Of a stretch of 64,000 nt of DNA, positions 24,319 through 37,379 are shown piece after piece. Positions within the stretch are counted from its first letter, which is position 1. The number at the start of each line of letters is the position of its first letter. The notes under the pieces are model-generated. The model saw only the letters and a list, made by a program, of their open reading frames with translations, searched no databases and was not told the DNA's origin. This DNA is from Epiperipatus broadwayi (taxonomy: Eukaryota; Onychophora; Udeonychophora; Euonychophora; Peripatidae): the NCBI GenBank assembly GCA_028023455.1, contig JAQFVV010012398.1, forward strand, positions 7,900,682 through 7,964,681, given 5' to 3'. The position numbers were made by a program, and so were the translations under genes.

Positions 24319-24669
24319 AAACTATATATATATTTAAATATTATATATTCTGCCTGTATTCTGCTATCCCTCTTCTGTCTATTTAAATGAACATATTAAA
24401 GTCCTATATGTGAGGGGTCAAAGTATGGGTATGACAATAATATTGGCATCTTCAAGGGCTTTGAGCATTCCATCTTTGGATTTTCAATGATATAGATGGT
24501 GGAAGAGTTGGAGAATGAAGAAGATTGATGCTTGTTCATTAAAGTTTGAAGAATTGTTATCTTAATATAAAGTGAATACTTATTGTTTATATATGTAGAA
24601 GGTGGTGATCTGGATCAACTAATGATTGCTGGTTTAGCATGAAATGTGCATATTGATGATCATTTTTAT

Positions 24670-24702
<33 letters not shown>

Positions 24703-24796
24703 CCATGTGTATTGATTGTATCAGTTGGAGTGAATAGCAGTAGGAAGCTTGAAAATCTGTATTCAAGTCTAGGGCTAATTATATTAAATTTAGTAT
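24319..24796 (+). repeat. Array unit 4
   Basis: The hammerhead relic is at about 24,604-24,664 with core CTAATGA, stem II TTGCTGGTTTAGCAT and GAAA. Helix I is longest here: ATCAA with TTGAT, then TGATC with GATCA. An (AT)n/(GT)n microsatellite expands the unit at 24,671-24,701. Confidence 0.7.
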
Positions 24797-25272
24797 AGGC
24801 AATATATATGTAATTAAATATTACATGTTCAGCCTGTGTTCTGCCCACTGTGTATGTAAATGGACATATTAAGATCTTACATGTGAGTAGTCAGAGTGAT
24901 TTAAAGTCAACATATTGGCATCATCAAGGGGTTTGAGCATTTTATCTTCAGATTTTCAATGATATGGATTGCTGAAGAGTTGGAGGATGGTGAAAATTAA
25001 AACTTGTTCATTTAAATTTAAAAATTTGCTTTCTTAATATAAACTGAGCACTTATTATATATGTGTGTGTGGGAAATGGTGATCTGGACCAAATCATGAG
25101 TGCTGGTTCAACATGAAATATGCATATTGGAGATTATTTATATTTTTTACATGTATGTAGTCATGTGTATCAATCGTATAAGATAAAATGGATAGTTGTA
25201 GGTAGGTTGAAAGTCTGAGTTCAAGTCCTGTCTAATTACATTAAATTTAGTATAAACAATATACATGTATTT
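24797..25272 (+). repeat. Array unit 5
   Basis: The hammerhead relic is at about 25,078-25,144 with core ATCATGA, stem II GTGCTGGTTCAACAT, GAAA and stem III TATGCATA. The B-box-like GAGTTCAAGTCCTG is at 25,217-25,230. Confidence 0.7.
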
Positions 25273-25274
25273 AA

Positions 25275-27470
25275 ATATATATTATAATGGAGTGAATATT
25301 TATTAGAAGTGAATTACCATTTTATTATCACATAAATCAAATAAATTATTTCAATAATTCCCCAACTAAAAGTGGTAGATTGATTCCTCAAGTTGGTAAT
25401 TTCAAAATTAAAATCAATAAACTGTCAAGTGGAAGGAGTACTTATAATGCACCTTGACAAATTACAAACCAAAATACCTCAAATGTGTATTTGATTGCAA
25501 AAGTAAAATTTTTTGAGAACTTTCTTTAGCTATCTTGTTATCGTGATTTCACTAGCGATTAAATGAGTGTTATTAACATAAATGAGTTTATGTTACATTT
25601 GTTAGATAATTCCTTAATTTCTATAATATTATTAAGATGTATTATATAGACATAATAGCACATGATATTTATTAAGCATTTTATATGCATTTAGATAAGA
25701 TGTTGAATCTTTGGCTGGAATTCAAAATTACTAACCTAGTATACATGGAATTGTGAATCATGCATGTAGAGCATCTTACAATATTATATATGTTATGTGC
25801 AAGAATATCAAGATTACTGTCAATGATAACTTATTATCTTTATATCACACGTTTAACATGTGATAGGTCAGAATTAATTTAAAATTTTCATCAGTTGGTC
25901 ACAACAATAATATATATTTCTTAACAAATTTGTCTGCAATTCAAGTACATGCATAAATATATACACCCATAAAATATGCTTAAAGCAATACACACTACAA
26001 TAGGTAATGAACTAATTTTATATCAGACATTCTCTGCAATGTATGGAGTTCATTAATAATGTAAAAAGCAGGCATGCAATCATTATTTAGCAAAGGAGCA
26101 AGAATACCATATCTGCATCTATGTTTATTAAGCATGGAAACAAAAGTACTGCATCTGTATGTTTCTTTATTGAGTGTAAGAGAACACTACATCTGTGTAC
26201 TTACGATAATATATAAAACACAATTATCAGCAAATATTCTTATTGCAAGCTTTTAATAACTTAGCATATTCATACCTAGATTAATATTGATTATATATGA
26301 AAATAATCTTAAATACACATAAAAACACATTTCACACTCATTATCTCTATAAATAAACAACAGATAAATCCACATACTTGAAGCAAAGCACTTAGTTATA
26401 GCAAAATTTAACATGCATAAATGAAATTCGAAGAATGACTTAAATTCAAGTTTCCCATGCTGTCTAATAGCCTTCATTGCTCCTCCACTATCACTCTATT
26501 TTTATGAATTATTATGAATATATGTAAAATTATTGTAACATTCAAGGTAGAATTGTTTATATTTTAAACATGAATTTTATAATTTTATTAATTTAATTAG
26601 TAACTAGTTTATTCTTACAATAGTACCAACCATAAATAAATCTACATGACACATCTATTATCTATGTATTAAATTAAGATATTATTTAAAACCTTGAAAA
26701 TTTTAAAAATTATTAAGTTATTGCTATAAAATATACAGAATTTATAAACATAATAATCGATATATAAAATATTGCTATGCTAAAAGTTTATCTCTAATTT
26801 TAAAACTTTATATTTCAGTTTATTTTGATAATTTACAAATGTCTAACACAAAAAATAGAGATGTCAATACAGTACCTAACTTTAATTTAATTTGTTATCA
26901 TAAATATGAAGTATCCTTTAATTATTTATTTTTAGAAGTCTGATGTTCTTATCCCATGTGTTGTCTGCAGATCCTTTATTCATTTACTTTTTTTATTTCA
27001 TGTATGACATTTAATGTTGATGATCCCATTTAAATGTGATCCTTTGTTTTATTTATTAATTTTTCATAGTAGATGAGGCATTCTACTATATTTTATTAAG
27101 AATTTTAAGAACTTTCTCTGCAAAGTTTGTTTCATGTTTAAGAATGATCCTGTTAAATTAGCCTGTTTCTGATCTTAGGATTGTCAATGGAACTCATTTT
27201 ATGCAAGGTATTTCTTGAATTCCTTATAGAAATGTTTTATAGTTCTGCCAACTATTAAATTCCTCAGAGGTGCAGCTTTAAATTTTCCTTAAAATAACTT
27301 AGTCCTTTTACAGTATCCATGCAATTAACAAATCATTTATTGTTTTATAAGTTATTTTATTAATATTATCATTACTACCCATTTCAATAATTATACTTAA
27401 AATTATTTAACACAATATTAAAAATAATCTTACATAATATTTTAATGAATCTTTACAATATATATATAAA
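25275..27470. other. No gene seen
   Basis: A/T-rich. At 26,090-26,205 three weak ~45-bp repeats around ATCTGCATCTATGTTT give a short repetitive opening, not supported as a gene. The block 26,940-27,340 has more G+C but no recognised content. Confidence 0.45.
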
Positions 27471-27489
27471 AACAATAAAAATAATATAA

Positions 27490-27835
27490 CAGAAATTAAA
27501 TATTATATGCAGTCTTTCAACCTGCAGAAGTATTTTCAATTAATTCCTTAACCTGCCTCAACTGCTGTTAAATTCAAATAATAAAATGGAAGCAAATGTA
27601 ATGAATTCAAATCCCATGAATCCCAAATTTTATTGTTAGCATCTTGTCTATAAATTATATTTATTTTATTTCTATTTATTAACATTGCCTCCTTAATTTT
27701 TCTTTTATTATGGTTTCGGTCTTCATAAAGAATCTTCACATTTTTAATATCAAACGTAAATTTATATTTACATATCCTTTCATAATCCAAGAAACCTGAA
27801 GCAATCATATTATACACACATTCATATGTATGTTT
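27490..27835 (-). pseudogene. PLE family B 3' end, GIY-YIG C-terminal half
   Basis: On the minus strand the frame reads ERICKYKFTFDIKNVKILYE, NHNKRKIKEAMLINRNK and ends DANNKIWDSWDLN, after which it opens into what is untranslated sequence in the other copies. It corresponds to the second half of the nuclease domain of the 410-748 copy and keeps the KEA glutamate. The YIG half is absent because the copy is truncated near 27,835. The 3' block with CAGTTGAGGCAGGTTAAGG is the most consensus-like of the family. Confidence 0.7.
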
Positions 27836-27839
27836 TTTT

Positions 27840-30195
27840 GTTTGCCTAGATTAGCTCTAATGAATGGTTGTCATATGCTGTATTATACTTACTTATTTCT
27901 GTTTGCTATGATCCAATAAGTGATTATAATAACATGAATATTTATTATTTCATTCACAAATTTAAAAAATTACATTTAACTTTTACAGACCAAATACCAT
28001 AATTAAATTGAGGTTAAATTTTAAAAAATTTAATTGTCATATAAGTCAGTTTGAATAATATATGTTTTCTTCTGAAATACAGTAATATTTAAATGAATAC
28101 TACCCTTATATATTTATGACAAGCTAAAGAAATATAGAACCATATTTTTCTAGTCATTGCTAAGCAACTATAAATAAGTGGTTAATATTTGAATTATATT
28201 GTAATTATTGATATTATGGTTAACTCTAATTTTTTTTTATATCAAAACATAAGCAACTATTTTTTTTTTTATCAAATTCATTACTAAAATTAAGTGTAAC
28301 ATAAATGAAAGAATTTTTGTTAATAAAAATAAAAACTAATGTTTATAATTTTTAATAATCTCTGGAAGTATTTATTACAAGATTTTAATACAAGTACCAT
28401 TGTCCAGGTCACACAAATGCCATCTGAGGTAAATTATGACTTGTAAACTTAACCAGACTGCTGTTCTGAGGTAACAGAATTTTTCAAAAAAGAGTTAAAA
28501 GAGAATATTTTAGTGGTAGAAATGAGTGATGTCCATTCTTTGTTTTTTTGATTAATATACTGCATGAAATACTGCATGAAAATTAAAAAAATATATGATT
28601 GGAAATGTTGCTCTTTTATATATATTCATTAATACAAAGTGTATCTGAGTAAAAAGAGGACTAGCTCTGTCTTCATGTCACCTGTATTCACAGACCTACA
28701 ACACAAATATTACATAGAAACATAATTTAGCTTTTGACAACAAATGTTTAAAATACTAATGTGTCTGAGTCACATGTTATGACAGAAAATGTGACGGTCT
28801 GTTTTGTATCTTCATTAATCATCTACAATGCTCTCATTGACATCACAAAATCTTGCAATGACTTGAAAATGTTTTTGTGATTTGTGGCTTTCACAGTTTT
28901 AATCATTTCAAAAGTTTCAGAAAGAGTTTTATTTAAATTAAAAGTTAACATTAATATGTCATTCAATCATAGCTTAAAATAGAAAACACACTGCCACATT
29001 TTATGTCGTAACTCATGGTTCAGACACATTATTACATTAAAATTTTTCAGTCAATAGTTAAACTATGCAATGTATTGATTCATAATTATCACCGCAAACA
29101 GATTTTGGTGACAAACCCAGCCCCCAATCATGTTTTCACTGGGGCACACTTTATAATATGTGTCTATAAGAATAAATCTGCAATTACTGTTGATAACTGT
29201 AGTCTGGATTTTAGAGCAGATAAAGTATTATTGCTACATATATTATGTTTGCAGTTAGCAAATTGATATGCTTTGCCTATAATGAAGATTTATTTTAAAC
29301 ACACTATTAATTATTTTACATAAAACAGAATTTTCCACAGACATTTATATTATTTTAGAAAGCCAGTCTATTTTAACTATCCTTGCCATTGAATATTAAT
29401 TATTCAGTTGTTATCTAGATCTCTTTAGCAGAATAGAAAAGATCCTAAGTTAATTTGAGTTGGAAAGTTGAGTGTTGAAGCATAGCAAAGAAAAATTAGA
29501 AACTTTAATATGATATAGTCTTCCCCACAAGTAAAAAAAATATTAAATATCTGTAGGCACTAAAGTTTTAGTTCACATTTTTTTTACTCTTTCTAACAAT
29601 ATTATTAATTATAGCTTGTAGAATTAAAGAATTTTCAACAATATGAGTAATTCATAACAATCATAATAAAAATACATTTATGTGAAATTAAAATAATCAT
29701 ACATACATACATGGAACTGCAATATTCACTTTATTTTGCTGTAAGTTTTTCTAACAAATATCATATACAGAAATAATAGTTTTTAAATTTGTTTATAAGC
29801 TTTGGTGAGAATAGAATACATATTGTTTATTATATTGTCCAGTATTTTTCAACATACATATATACATAACACAAATGCTTTTTTATGTGTATGTAGCATG
29901 CATATACAAATTAATATTATAATATTAACAAAAAAAAGTTTAAATAATAATTTCATAATAAATTGAATGAACATAATTTCATATATATTTACTGGAGTAT
30001 ATGTGTATGATCACTCTTTCATAGTTATCTTTTCTTAAAATAAAGTGGACTGTAACGTATGACTTTATCTTCATCAAATCATTATTTAGGAGAATCACAT
30101 AGGTTCATGGCAATTAAATATGCTGTGTGAATTATTGCTTCTTTTTAATATATCTTCTTTATTGAAATGTAAACAATCTCATTATAGCAGACATG
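27840..30195. other. No gene seen
   Basis: A/T-rich. The plus-strand opening at 29015-29266 has mixed composition but no recognised motif, splice site or homologue, so it is not called. A CATA microsatellite lies at 29,698-29,711. Confidence 0.45.
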
Positions 30196-30201
30196 GACTC
30201 T

Positions 30202-30402
30202 TTAGTTTTCTCTAGCAACTTTGGAATCTATGTAGTCACCCCACTTGCAATTATCCATTTTAGATTCTTTGATAAACACTTCATACAAACTTTGAACTTT
30301 CTGGTGCAATAAATGAACATTTTCTGCCACTACTAATTTGATATCACACATTTCATCTCTAAAGAAAACTACTTTACAAATTCTCTGAACTTTGTAAAGC
30401 TT
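30202..30402 (-). other. Coding-like patch, possible exon or decayed gene
   Basis: A 66-codon minus-strand frame includes MCDIKLVVAENVHLLHQK, SLYEVFIKESK and CKWGDYIDSKVAREN. If one stop is ignored it continues RVHVCYNEIVYISIKK. The residue mix and even codon use differ from the surrounding chance frames. I do not recognise the family. It lies downstream, on the same strand, of the patch at 30,711-30,886, so the two could be exons of one gene or two parts of one decayed insertion. Confidence 0.3.
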
Positions 30403-30710
30403 CTAGCTTTACACTTAGAAAACATTTTATTACATTAAATACTATATCATAACAAACTTTGGTGGGAAAAAATGCAAAAAAAAAAAAATGCATGAGTTTT
30501 CAATATAACTTAAATAAATATTAAGAATAAATAAGATTGCATACATCTAAATTACAATATTTAAAATTTTTGATGAGAACTGCTAACATCTTGTAAATTT
30601 TTTAAATTTATAACATCATTATTTTTTTCATATTTGTGATTATATATAGCAATCCTTCGTCCTTGGAGTTTTGTACACTGAGCAAGCTGCATTCAACTAA
30701 TCCACCTTCT

Positions 30711-30886
30711 GTAATCTTGCAACTTAGACTTATAGAGATGTAGGTGGATAGGAAATGATGAAGAGAGAGGTACAAATGTATATGTGTAATAATGTATTCA
30801 TTAGGGTTCCAAGTTGTAACTACATCAACTGGTTGCAGTGCAATCTCAAGATCATCAGCATCTGACAAATGATCAGTCTGCAAGGG
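30711..30886 (-). other. Possible internal exon
   Basis: On the minus strand the pyrimidine-rich sequence CTTGCTTCCCTTGCAG forms a good acceptor. It is followed by TDHLSDADDLEIALQPVDVV and TTWNPNEY in an open frame. A candidate donor AAG|GT follows at about 30,711. The acidic, non-repetitive start looks coding, while the later part (HIHLYLSLHHFLSTY) looks like read-through into intron. I cannot name a function. A shorter exon with an earlier donor, or chance, remain possible. Confidence 0.3.
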
Positions 30887-30899
30887 AAGCAAGTTATAA

Positions 30900-33800
30900 A
30901 CACTTTAAAAATAAACACGTTTGTATAATTATTATAATAACAATTTCAGTTGTAAAAAGTCTATTTAGTTTTAGCTTTTGAACTTTGTAATTATTACATA
31001 AATAAATTAATGACAAATTATTAAAAATTAAAGCAACTTTCCTCCATAGACTCACACATAAGTCATAGGAATCTAACAGTTATATGATCTCTTGTGGCAG
31101 CTACAACAATCCAGTTCTTAATTTCTTATATTAAGTTGATGGGAATAAGTTGGCAATCCATGCAGAGAACTTCAAGAATCAGACTCACAAGAACTATTAA
31201 AATCTTATTATTAAAATAAACGAAAGGGAGACTTCACTACCTACTCCCAACCTATTAACTATCTCTCTGTTCTCCACATAGACCACTCTTCCATGTTACA
31301 ATTAATTACTTTTAAATGTTTATGTCTCCCCACTGCATCACTATGGCTAATGGGCTCAATGCAATGCCATTATTATCAACTCATTAACCCTTTATTGTAG
31401 TCTTATTATATCAGTAGTGATCACCTTGTTATTTGAAAAATTTCCTGACTATAAAACCTCTCATTCTCAGGATCTTGACCTGTGGTGAGGAGCTAATAAT
31501 CATTTTCAAGTTTTTTGCAAACCATTGAACACTATCCCAGTGACTTTAAGTCGAATAGACATACAGTCATTCTGTAAGATAATGTCTATTTTTAACTAAG
31601 GATAATACTCCTAAATCTTAATAATAAATATTAGTAACTACTAAACAGTTATTTAAACTCAATAATGATTTACAATAAATTTTGACTAGTTCATTAGCGA
31701 CTGGGAATGTATTCAAATAGCAGGAGTGAAAAAGCAATTTGATGTTCACTCATGACATTAATTCTAATGCAACAAACTTGATAAACTAAAAAAATTAAAT
31801 TTATTTAAAATTATTCTCTCTCAGATGCTTGCCATATGATTAATATAATATCAGATATAAACGAGAGTTTTATCAGATCAATTCTTACGTCTCAACAAAT
31901 GAATAGTAAAATAAAAAACATTAATGTAGTAGCAATCCCTATCAAAGATATTTCATGACACATCTATACTGGAAATCCTGCAATATTTTCTGTAAATTTT
32001 ATATATTAAATTTCTGGTATAAATTTTATAGTGTCAGATTTGTTTTCTATCAAGAAAAGAAAATATATATTTTAGCTCAATTGACTAGAATTGTTGTGTT
32101 CAAGCTACCATTTGGTGACACAAGATCACATGATTTTCAACAAACACCCCTGTTATTAATTATTATTAAGCAATAAATATCTCTTATTATCAATAAAGTA
32201 GCCTTTTCCTATGTATATAATAGCTATTTTATATATCTGTGTGTTTTTATCTATAAGGCTTAAGACAAAATATCTTAATTTACTATCACAATAACACTAA
32301 GTATATACCATCCTTTTTTTTAAATAAAAAGATTTTCTGCTTATTTTTAGTATGACAGTATTTGTCTGTTTGATTTGTAGCAGATTTGAATTTATTTTAA
32401 AATTCCGATTAAATTGATATCTTTAGGAAGTAGAAGAGGTGGAATTTGTTTTTTCTCTGTTAATTTTAAGGTTACAATACATTTCCCTAATTATTCTGAT
32501 TTATGTTTTTTTTAAAAAAAAAAAAAAAAATTATTAAATATTCTAAAATTGGAATTTTAGGTTAAACGGTTAATGTAACAATTGTATAGCCAAGGTTAAA
32601 GATCGTTACAACATGTGAATAAAATGTAACGGATTTTAACAATCAGTAAATTATTTGTATCTCTTATTTTAGTAAATTGTAACACATACTTAAATCTATA
32701 TGCATTCATAATATCATTAATGCTGAGTGAACATTATAAAACTATTTTACAGCTATACAATATCTTGTAGGATTGGCGTAGTGATAGAATGATTCTTTAG
32801 AATTCAAGATCAATAATGGATTGTGACTGGTCGTCACTTTCAGTGGTCAGACTTCTTATGAACGAAGCAATAAATATTATTTACTACTCTACAATGCATT
32901 AATAAAAGATCTCATTCATAAACAGGGAAGTTGAAATAGTCACAAAAATGAATCATTCTAATAAAAAAATATATATTAATAAACATATTTATTTTTACTT
33001 TTATATTTTTTCTTCAATAATTTTTAAATGCATATTGTTTAGGATTTGTCTTTGCCACTAAATTGGGTAGCCCTGTTCAGAAATAATTATATTATGTATA
33101 ATTAATACATCTTCTAGAAATCAGGTTTCTTAACCCCAAAGAGTCACTTCAAATAGATTATTTTATCGAAGAAATAAATAATTGCTTACTCTTTGCCATT
33201 GGCTGCCTGTCAAATTTAATGTCACACTATTAATATCTGTTTAAACAATAATACTTCATGCTATTCTAAACTAATGTAATACTTTATTTAAATTTTGCAA
33301 GCTCAATGTTTAAATTGTAACTATACAGAAAGTAACAAATCTCAAGATCATTCTAACTTATGTAAATTTAAGTAATCAGTGGATAGCAGATGATAATGAT
33401 ATTAGATCTTCTGAATATTGTCTTTCATAGTGATGATATTATGTTGCCTACATCTATGCATGAGTCACTTTTTTTTAAGCTATTTAAATTGATATATAAA
33501 TATCAAACACTAAGATTTTAAACACAAATCGATAGCCACTTTTGTGTAGTATATTATTTCAAAAATTATCATTAATGATTTGTATAATTATAGTTATCTA
33601 ATTGTTTATACATCTGTTTGTCTATTTTTCTATCAATCCAGTAGTCTATGTATGTATGTATGTATGTACGTGTATGTTTGTATGTATGTATGTACGTGTA
33701 TGTTTGTGTGTTTAGTCATCTGTTCATAACTTTGTACCTCTATCTATTTTTCTGTTTAGCTAATATTTTATCTATCTGTCTGGATATCTATTCATTTATG

Positions 33801-35050
33801 TAAGTATCTACCCATTCATTCACCAATTTATCCATATACCTATCCATATATTTATCTGATTACACATCTGTTTATTTATCTATTTATTTGCTTGTCTGTA
33901 GATCTATTTGTCTATCATCTAATTTCTATTTATTTAGATTAAATTTTTTGTAAGAAATTAGATGTAGTTAATCTAATTAACAATCCAAAGTTGATTTGCA
34001 AATAAGCATATTTGACAATTCTTAGCTAGAAGATAAAGTTGAAAAAATGCTAAAAATCTCACATTACTGTAAATAATGTCTTGAATATTAGTGTTCTTTT
34101 ATGAAAGACTAAAGGAAATCATATATATTGTAATGACCAGACTATAAATGTCTAAATAATTTACATTTATACAATTGATTCGGGCACCACCTGATATTAA
34201 ACATCAAGAAATACATGGGCACATACATTTTTTATGTATAGATTTAAATAAGCTTTGAACATATTTAATTTTATACAATGAGGATCATGGATCATTACAT
34301 AGCCAAAATTACATGGCTGGATCTCATACAACATAAGTTACTACTGATAAAATAAACATGGAATAAATAGGTAGACTAGTCAAAGCTACATATAAAGATG
34401 TTAACACATTATTTAAACCAATAGCAAAACAATAGTTCTTTACAAAATAGTGTAATTATCTGACAAATATATATATATATATTTTAATAAAACTATTTCT
34501 CCAATCTTTATATTCTCTTTTCTTTTTTTTTTTTTAGTTCACACGTAAGAGGGAAAAACAATAGTTATTTATAAAGTGTCCACAGTTTATTTTGATTAAT
34601 TTTTAAACAGTAATCTTTCAATTAAATCTTATAGTACAACTTTTTTATATATAATCAAACACATATGCTACAGAGTAAATTTCTGGCATTTAATATACCC
34701 CTGAATATAATCACATGTATGGCTGATCCTCACAACATTTATTTATATCATAAGCTCAATAGCATAGTCACACTCATATATTTAATATGAGATCATTTTA
34801 ACCAATATATATTTCTTGCAACAATAACTCTAGGCAATGGACAGTTTAAGTCTAAATTCTGGCTTAACAATAACACAAAATAATTATAAGAGGGGACTCT
34901 CTGAATCTGACTTTTTTTACCATTGTAAACCTTAATTAACTGAGATAGTCCTTTGGACCTGACTCCAAATTTACAGAACACAACTGCAAATAAATTCACC
35001 ATATGGATATTTAACAATGACCAACAATTGCATGTAATTAATAAGTTTTA
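30900..35050. other. No gene seen
   Basis: A/T-rich. The stretch 31,040-31,560 has more G+C and may be an unclassified repeat. A poly-T/poly-A junction lies at 32,506-32,530. Simple repeats of the TATG/TACG/TATC kind fill 33,645-33,930. Confidence 0.45.
33645..33930. repeat. Tetranucleotide-rich microsatellite region
   Basis: (TATG)n with interspersed ACG/TTTG variants at 33,645-33,712 is followed by degenerate TATC/TATT/TCTG units to about 33,930. Confidence 0.8.
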
Positions 35051-35058
35051 ACATACAT

Positions 35059-35702
35059 ATGTGCAGGGTATTGTGGCTTTCCCTAATCATCGGTTATATA
35101 AAGCAATTCACTACAATAATGGACACTACATTTAACTCTAAAATCATACTCTGGAAAGTGTATACAATCCTGCATCCAACCATACAACCCATAGTCAACA
35201 CGTTGTACAGCAATAACCAGAAGCTTATGACAAACTTTAAAGATGGAGTCTTGAAGACAAATTTCTAGACTTCATCATTAAGTATAACATCAATAAACTA
35301 CTCAGAAACCACTTTCTCTATTACAAGTGAGGATATAGTGGCATAAATCTGGTTTGTAGTCTATGCCTAAGTGGAGAAGAGACAACTGAACACTTCACCA
35401 AACATTGTACAAAGCTAAATTCGATTTGTCTCATTATATTCTCCAATATTAGAATAAATTTTAAGCTTATCATGCCATTAAAACACAGTATCAACACAAA
35501 AACCTTCCCAATAATAAGATTCTCGGTCTTCCTGATCTATGCCATTTGGGCCACCCATTGCAAGATTGTAATGGAATGGCCACAACCAGATGAAGCTCAA
35601 TTCTTTATTAGAATTCTCAGTAAAATTAAAAAGAGGAATGAGTGCCTAGCATCATCAAAAGTGTTTGAGGTCACCTGGATTATATTTTCCCTACCCACAT
35701 AA
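35059..35702 (+). pseudogene. LINE ORF2 C-terminal fragment with CCHC-type finger
   Basis: Frames along the plus strand give NKLLRNHFLYYK, then LVCSLCLSGEETTEHFTKHC (a C-x2-C...H-x4-C finger at about 35,354-35,412), then FSVFLIYAIWATHCKIV. The same order occurs at the C-terminus of the LINE at 44.3-47.4 kb: HFLWYHH, CTLCNMARETQHLFQQC, MLYTFWCTHCIF. This is therefore the 3' end of a related but clearly diverged LINE copy. Stops and frameshifts separate the blocks. No reverse transcriptase motif is present upstream, so the copy is 5'-truncated, as is usual for LINEs. Confidence 0.6.
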
Positions 35703-35709
35703 GGCAGTA

Positions 35710-37040
35710 TAATTGAAGACCATTCAGCAGTTGAAACTAACCAAAGAAAGTATTGAGTAATATTCTTGGATCCAAGAGACTTTGTAAAACCAAAAATTAA
35801 TGAACAGTCAAATGCAGTAAGGAAGAAAAAACATTACATAATGAGCAACATAGGTTATATACTACAGAATAGCTGAAGATATCTCAAGAGATATCAATTA
35901 ACTCCTCAATACTGACAATGGTATATGCTTAGTATTGTGTAATCAATATATTCGTTAGAAGTAATAAAATATTATTGAAACAATAAAATGTAATTCAAAG
36001 CAATAAAAATGAGAGTATGCATGTATTAATGGGTTCAATCAAATTTCAAAGTAAGTATTTAATATAAAATATCAATAACACTTGTAAACTTTTAATATTT
36101 CACAAGCATGCACATTTTTTTAAAAGTGTATACTACACCTTTGAATATTTATCTGATAACTTCACATTTAAAACTTATTAAAAATTGTTAATAAAACATA
36201 ACATATGTATAGGCATGATGAAATGGATTTTTTTATATATATAATTTTTTTTAACACTTCCATTGCCTTAAAATGCAATTAGCTAGCTTTTTTTTTAAAC
36301 TTTCATTTTCTGCTTTGGTCAATAAATTATATAAAATATAGTTTGTTAGTATTAAATATAAACTAAAATAAAATTTAAAATGATTAATATGTTAGGTTAG
36401 CATGTTCTGAAGCTAGAGTTTGATTTTTCCTGCAATTGCAAATATTAATAGATTCCATTGTAAATGGTCATAATGTTTTTAACAATCTCATACCTTTGAA
36501 ATTTGAGGCTTAAGTATTGTTTCTTCATTTTAATTAGAGATCTGTTGGGAAAATATAACTTGGTCAGGTCTATCACAGATCAAGGGTAAGTTTGAGCAGA
36601 TAACAGTTTTTCTCTTTTCTACTCAGGCATCATAATAAAGAGTAAATATAGCATGAATAAAGTGAGAATCCCGATTGCTTGATTTCAATGAAAACAGATC
36701 ACATATAGGTTTTATGTCTTGTCTTAGACACTCTTGCATCTTGTTTGCAATGCCTTTAATAATATCTTATTTTTGATACTTTTATGAACTAATGTTATTT
36801 TAATTACAAGAAATCTTAAAAACACTTCTATTATTTAATTGCTTGAACTCAATCTCATATCAAAGCAGGCTTAATCTTTTTTTAAAACTTATTTAAAATC
36901 TTTTCTTAACTGAATTGTTTCTACGATATATTCCATGCCAACAGTTTTAACATAATTCATATAATTTACAAGTTTTCCTTAAATATAAACATTTTTTAAC
37001 AAACTAAATAATGTAATATTTTACAGTATGATATTTAATA
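35710..37040. other. No gene seen
   Basis: A/T-rich. The first ~120 bases may be the untranslated end of the LINE fragment. Confidence 0.45.
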
Positions 37041-37379
37041 TATAGGGGGTTTGAACTCAGATTTTCACATGACCCTCAACTATCCACACTATCTCATACT
37101 TCCGACACACTTGATCACACACATGTCAAAAAGATAAATAATCACAAATATCCATATTTCATGCTAAACCAGCACTCATCAATTAATTCAGATTATCTTC
37201 TCCACATATATATATACACAATCAATGCTCAGCTTATATTAAGATAGCCAATCTTCATACTTTAATGGACAGGCTTCAATCCACTATGTGGTATCAAGTC
37301 TGTCAGCAGTATGAGATAGCATGGATAGTTGATGGTTGTGTGAAAATCTGAGTTCAAACCCCCTATATATTACATATTG
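37036..37379. repeat. Foldback relative of the array repeat, with hammerhead relic
   Basis: The outer ~70 bp are inverted copies of each other: GGGGGTTTGAACTCAGATTT from 37,045 and AAATCTGAGTTCAAACCCCC ending near 37,363. Both are the B-box end of the 22.97-25.27 kb repeat. The interior matches the minus orientation of that repeat and includes a hammerhead relic at 37,141-37,199, with core TTGATGA, stem II GTGCTGGTTTAGCAT and GAAA. It is flanked by ATATATA/TATATAT, so any duplication is ambiguous. Confidence 0.75.

Larger units (their letters stand above)
22966..25272. repeat. Five-copy array of a hammerhead-bearing, B-box-containing repeat
   Basis: Five diverged copies of a unit about 420-490 bp long lie end to end, the first two on the minus strand and the next three on the plus strand. 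Shared landmarks in unit order are: GGACATATTAAAGTCCTACA; a TTGGCATCATCAAGGGCTTTG block; TTTTCAATGATATGG; TGTTCATTAAAGTTTGAAG; CTTAATATAAACTGAGCACT; a hammerhead-like segment; TGTATAAGATGGA; and GAGTTCAAGTCCT, which resembles a pol III B box. No protein is encoded. Unit-to-unit divergence shows an old array. Known analogues are Sm-alpha-type SINE-like repeats and animal retrozymes, which combine tandem units with type I hammerheads. Assignment to either is inference. Confidence 0.8.

Noticed and set aside
28800-29270. Plus-strand 83-codon opening as a gene
   Set aside because: No recognised motif, no splice or poly(A) context, and composition close to the chance frames of the region.
32764-32850. 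Box A-like TGGCGTAGTGATAG suggesting a tRNA or SINE
   Set aside because: The only B-box-like sequence follows after about 20 bases, too close for a tRNA, and no stems can be formed.
33645-33930. CRISPR-like or regulatory repeat array
   Set aside because: The repeats are simple tetranucleotide variants without unique spacers, in eukaryotic DNA.
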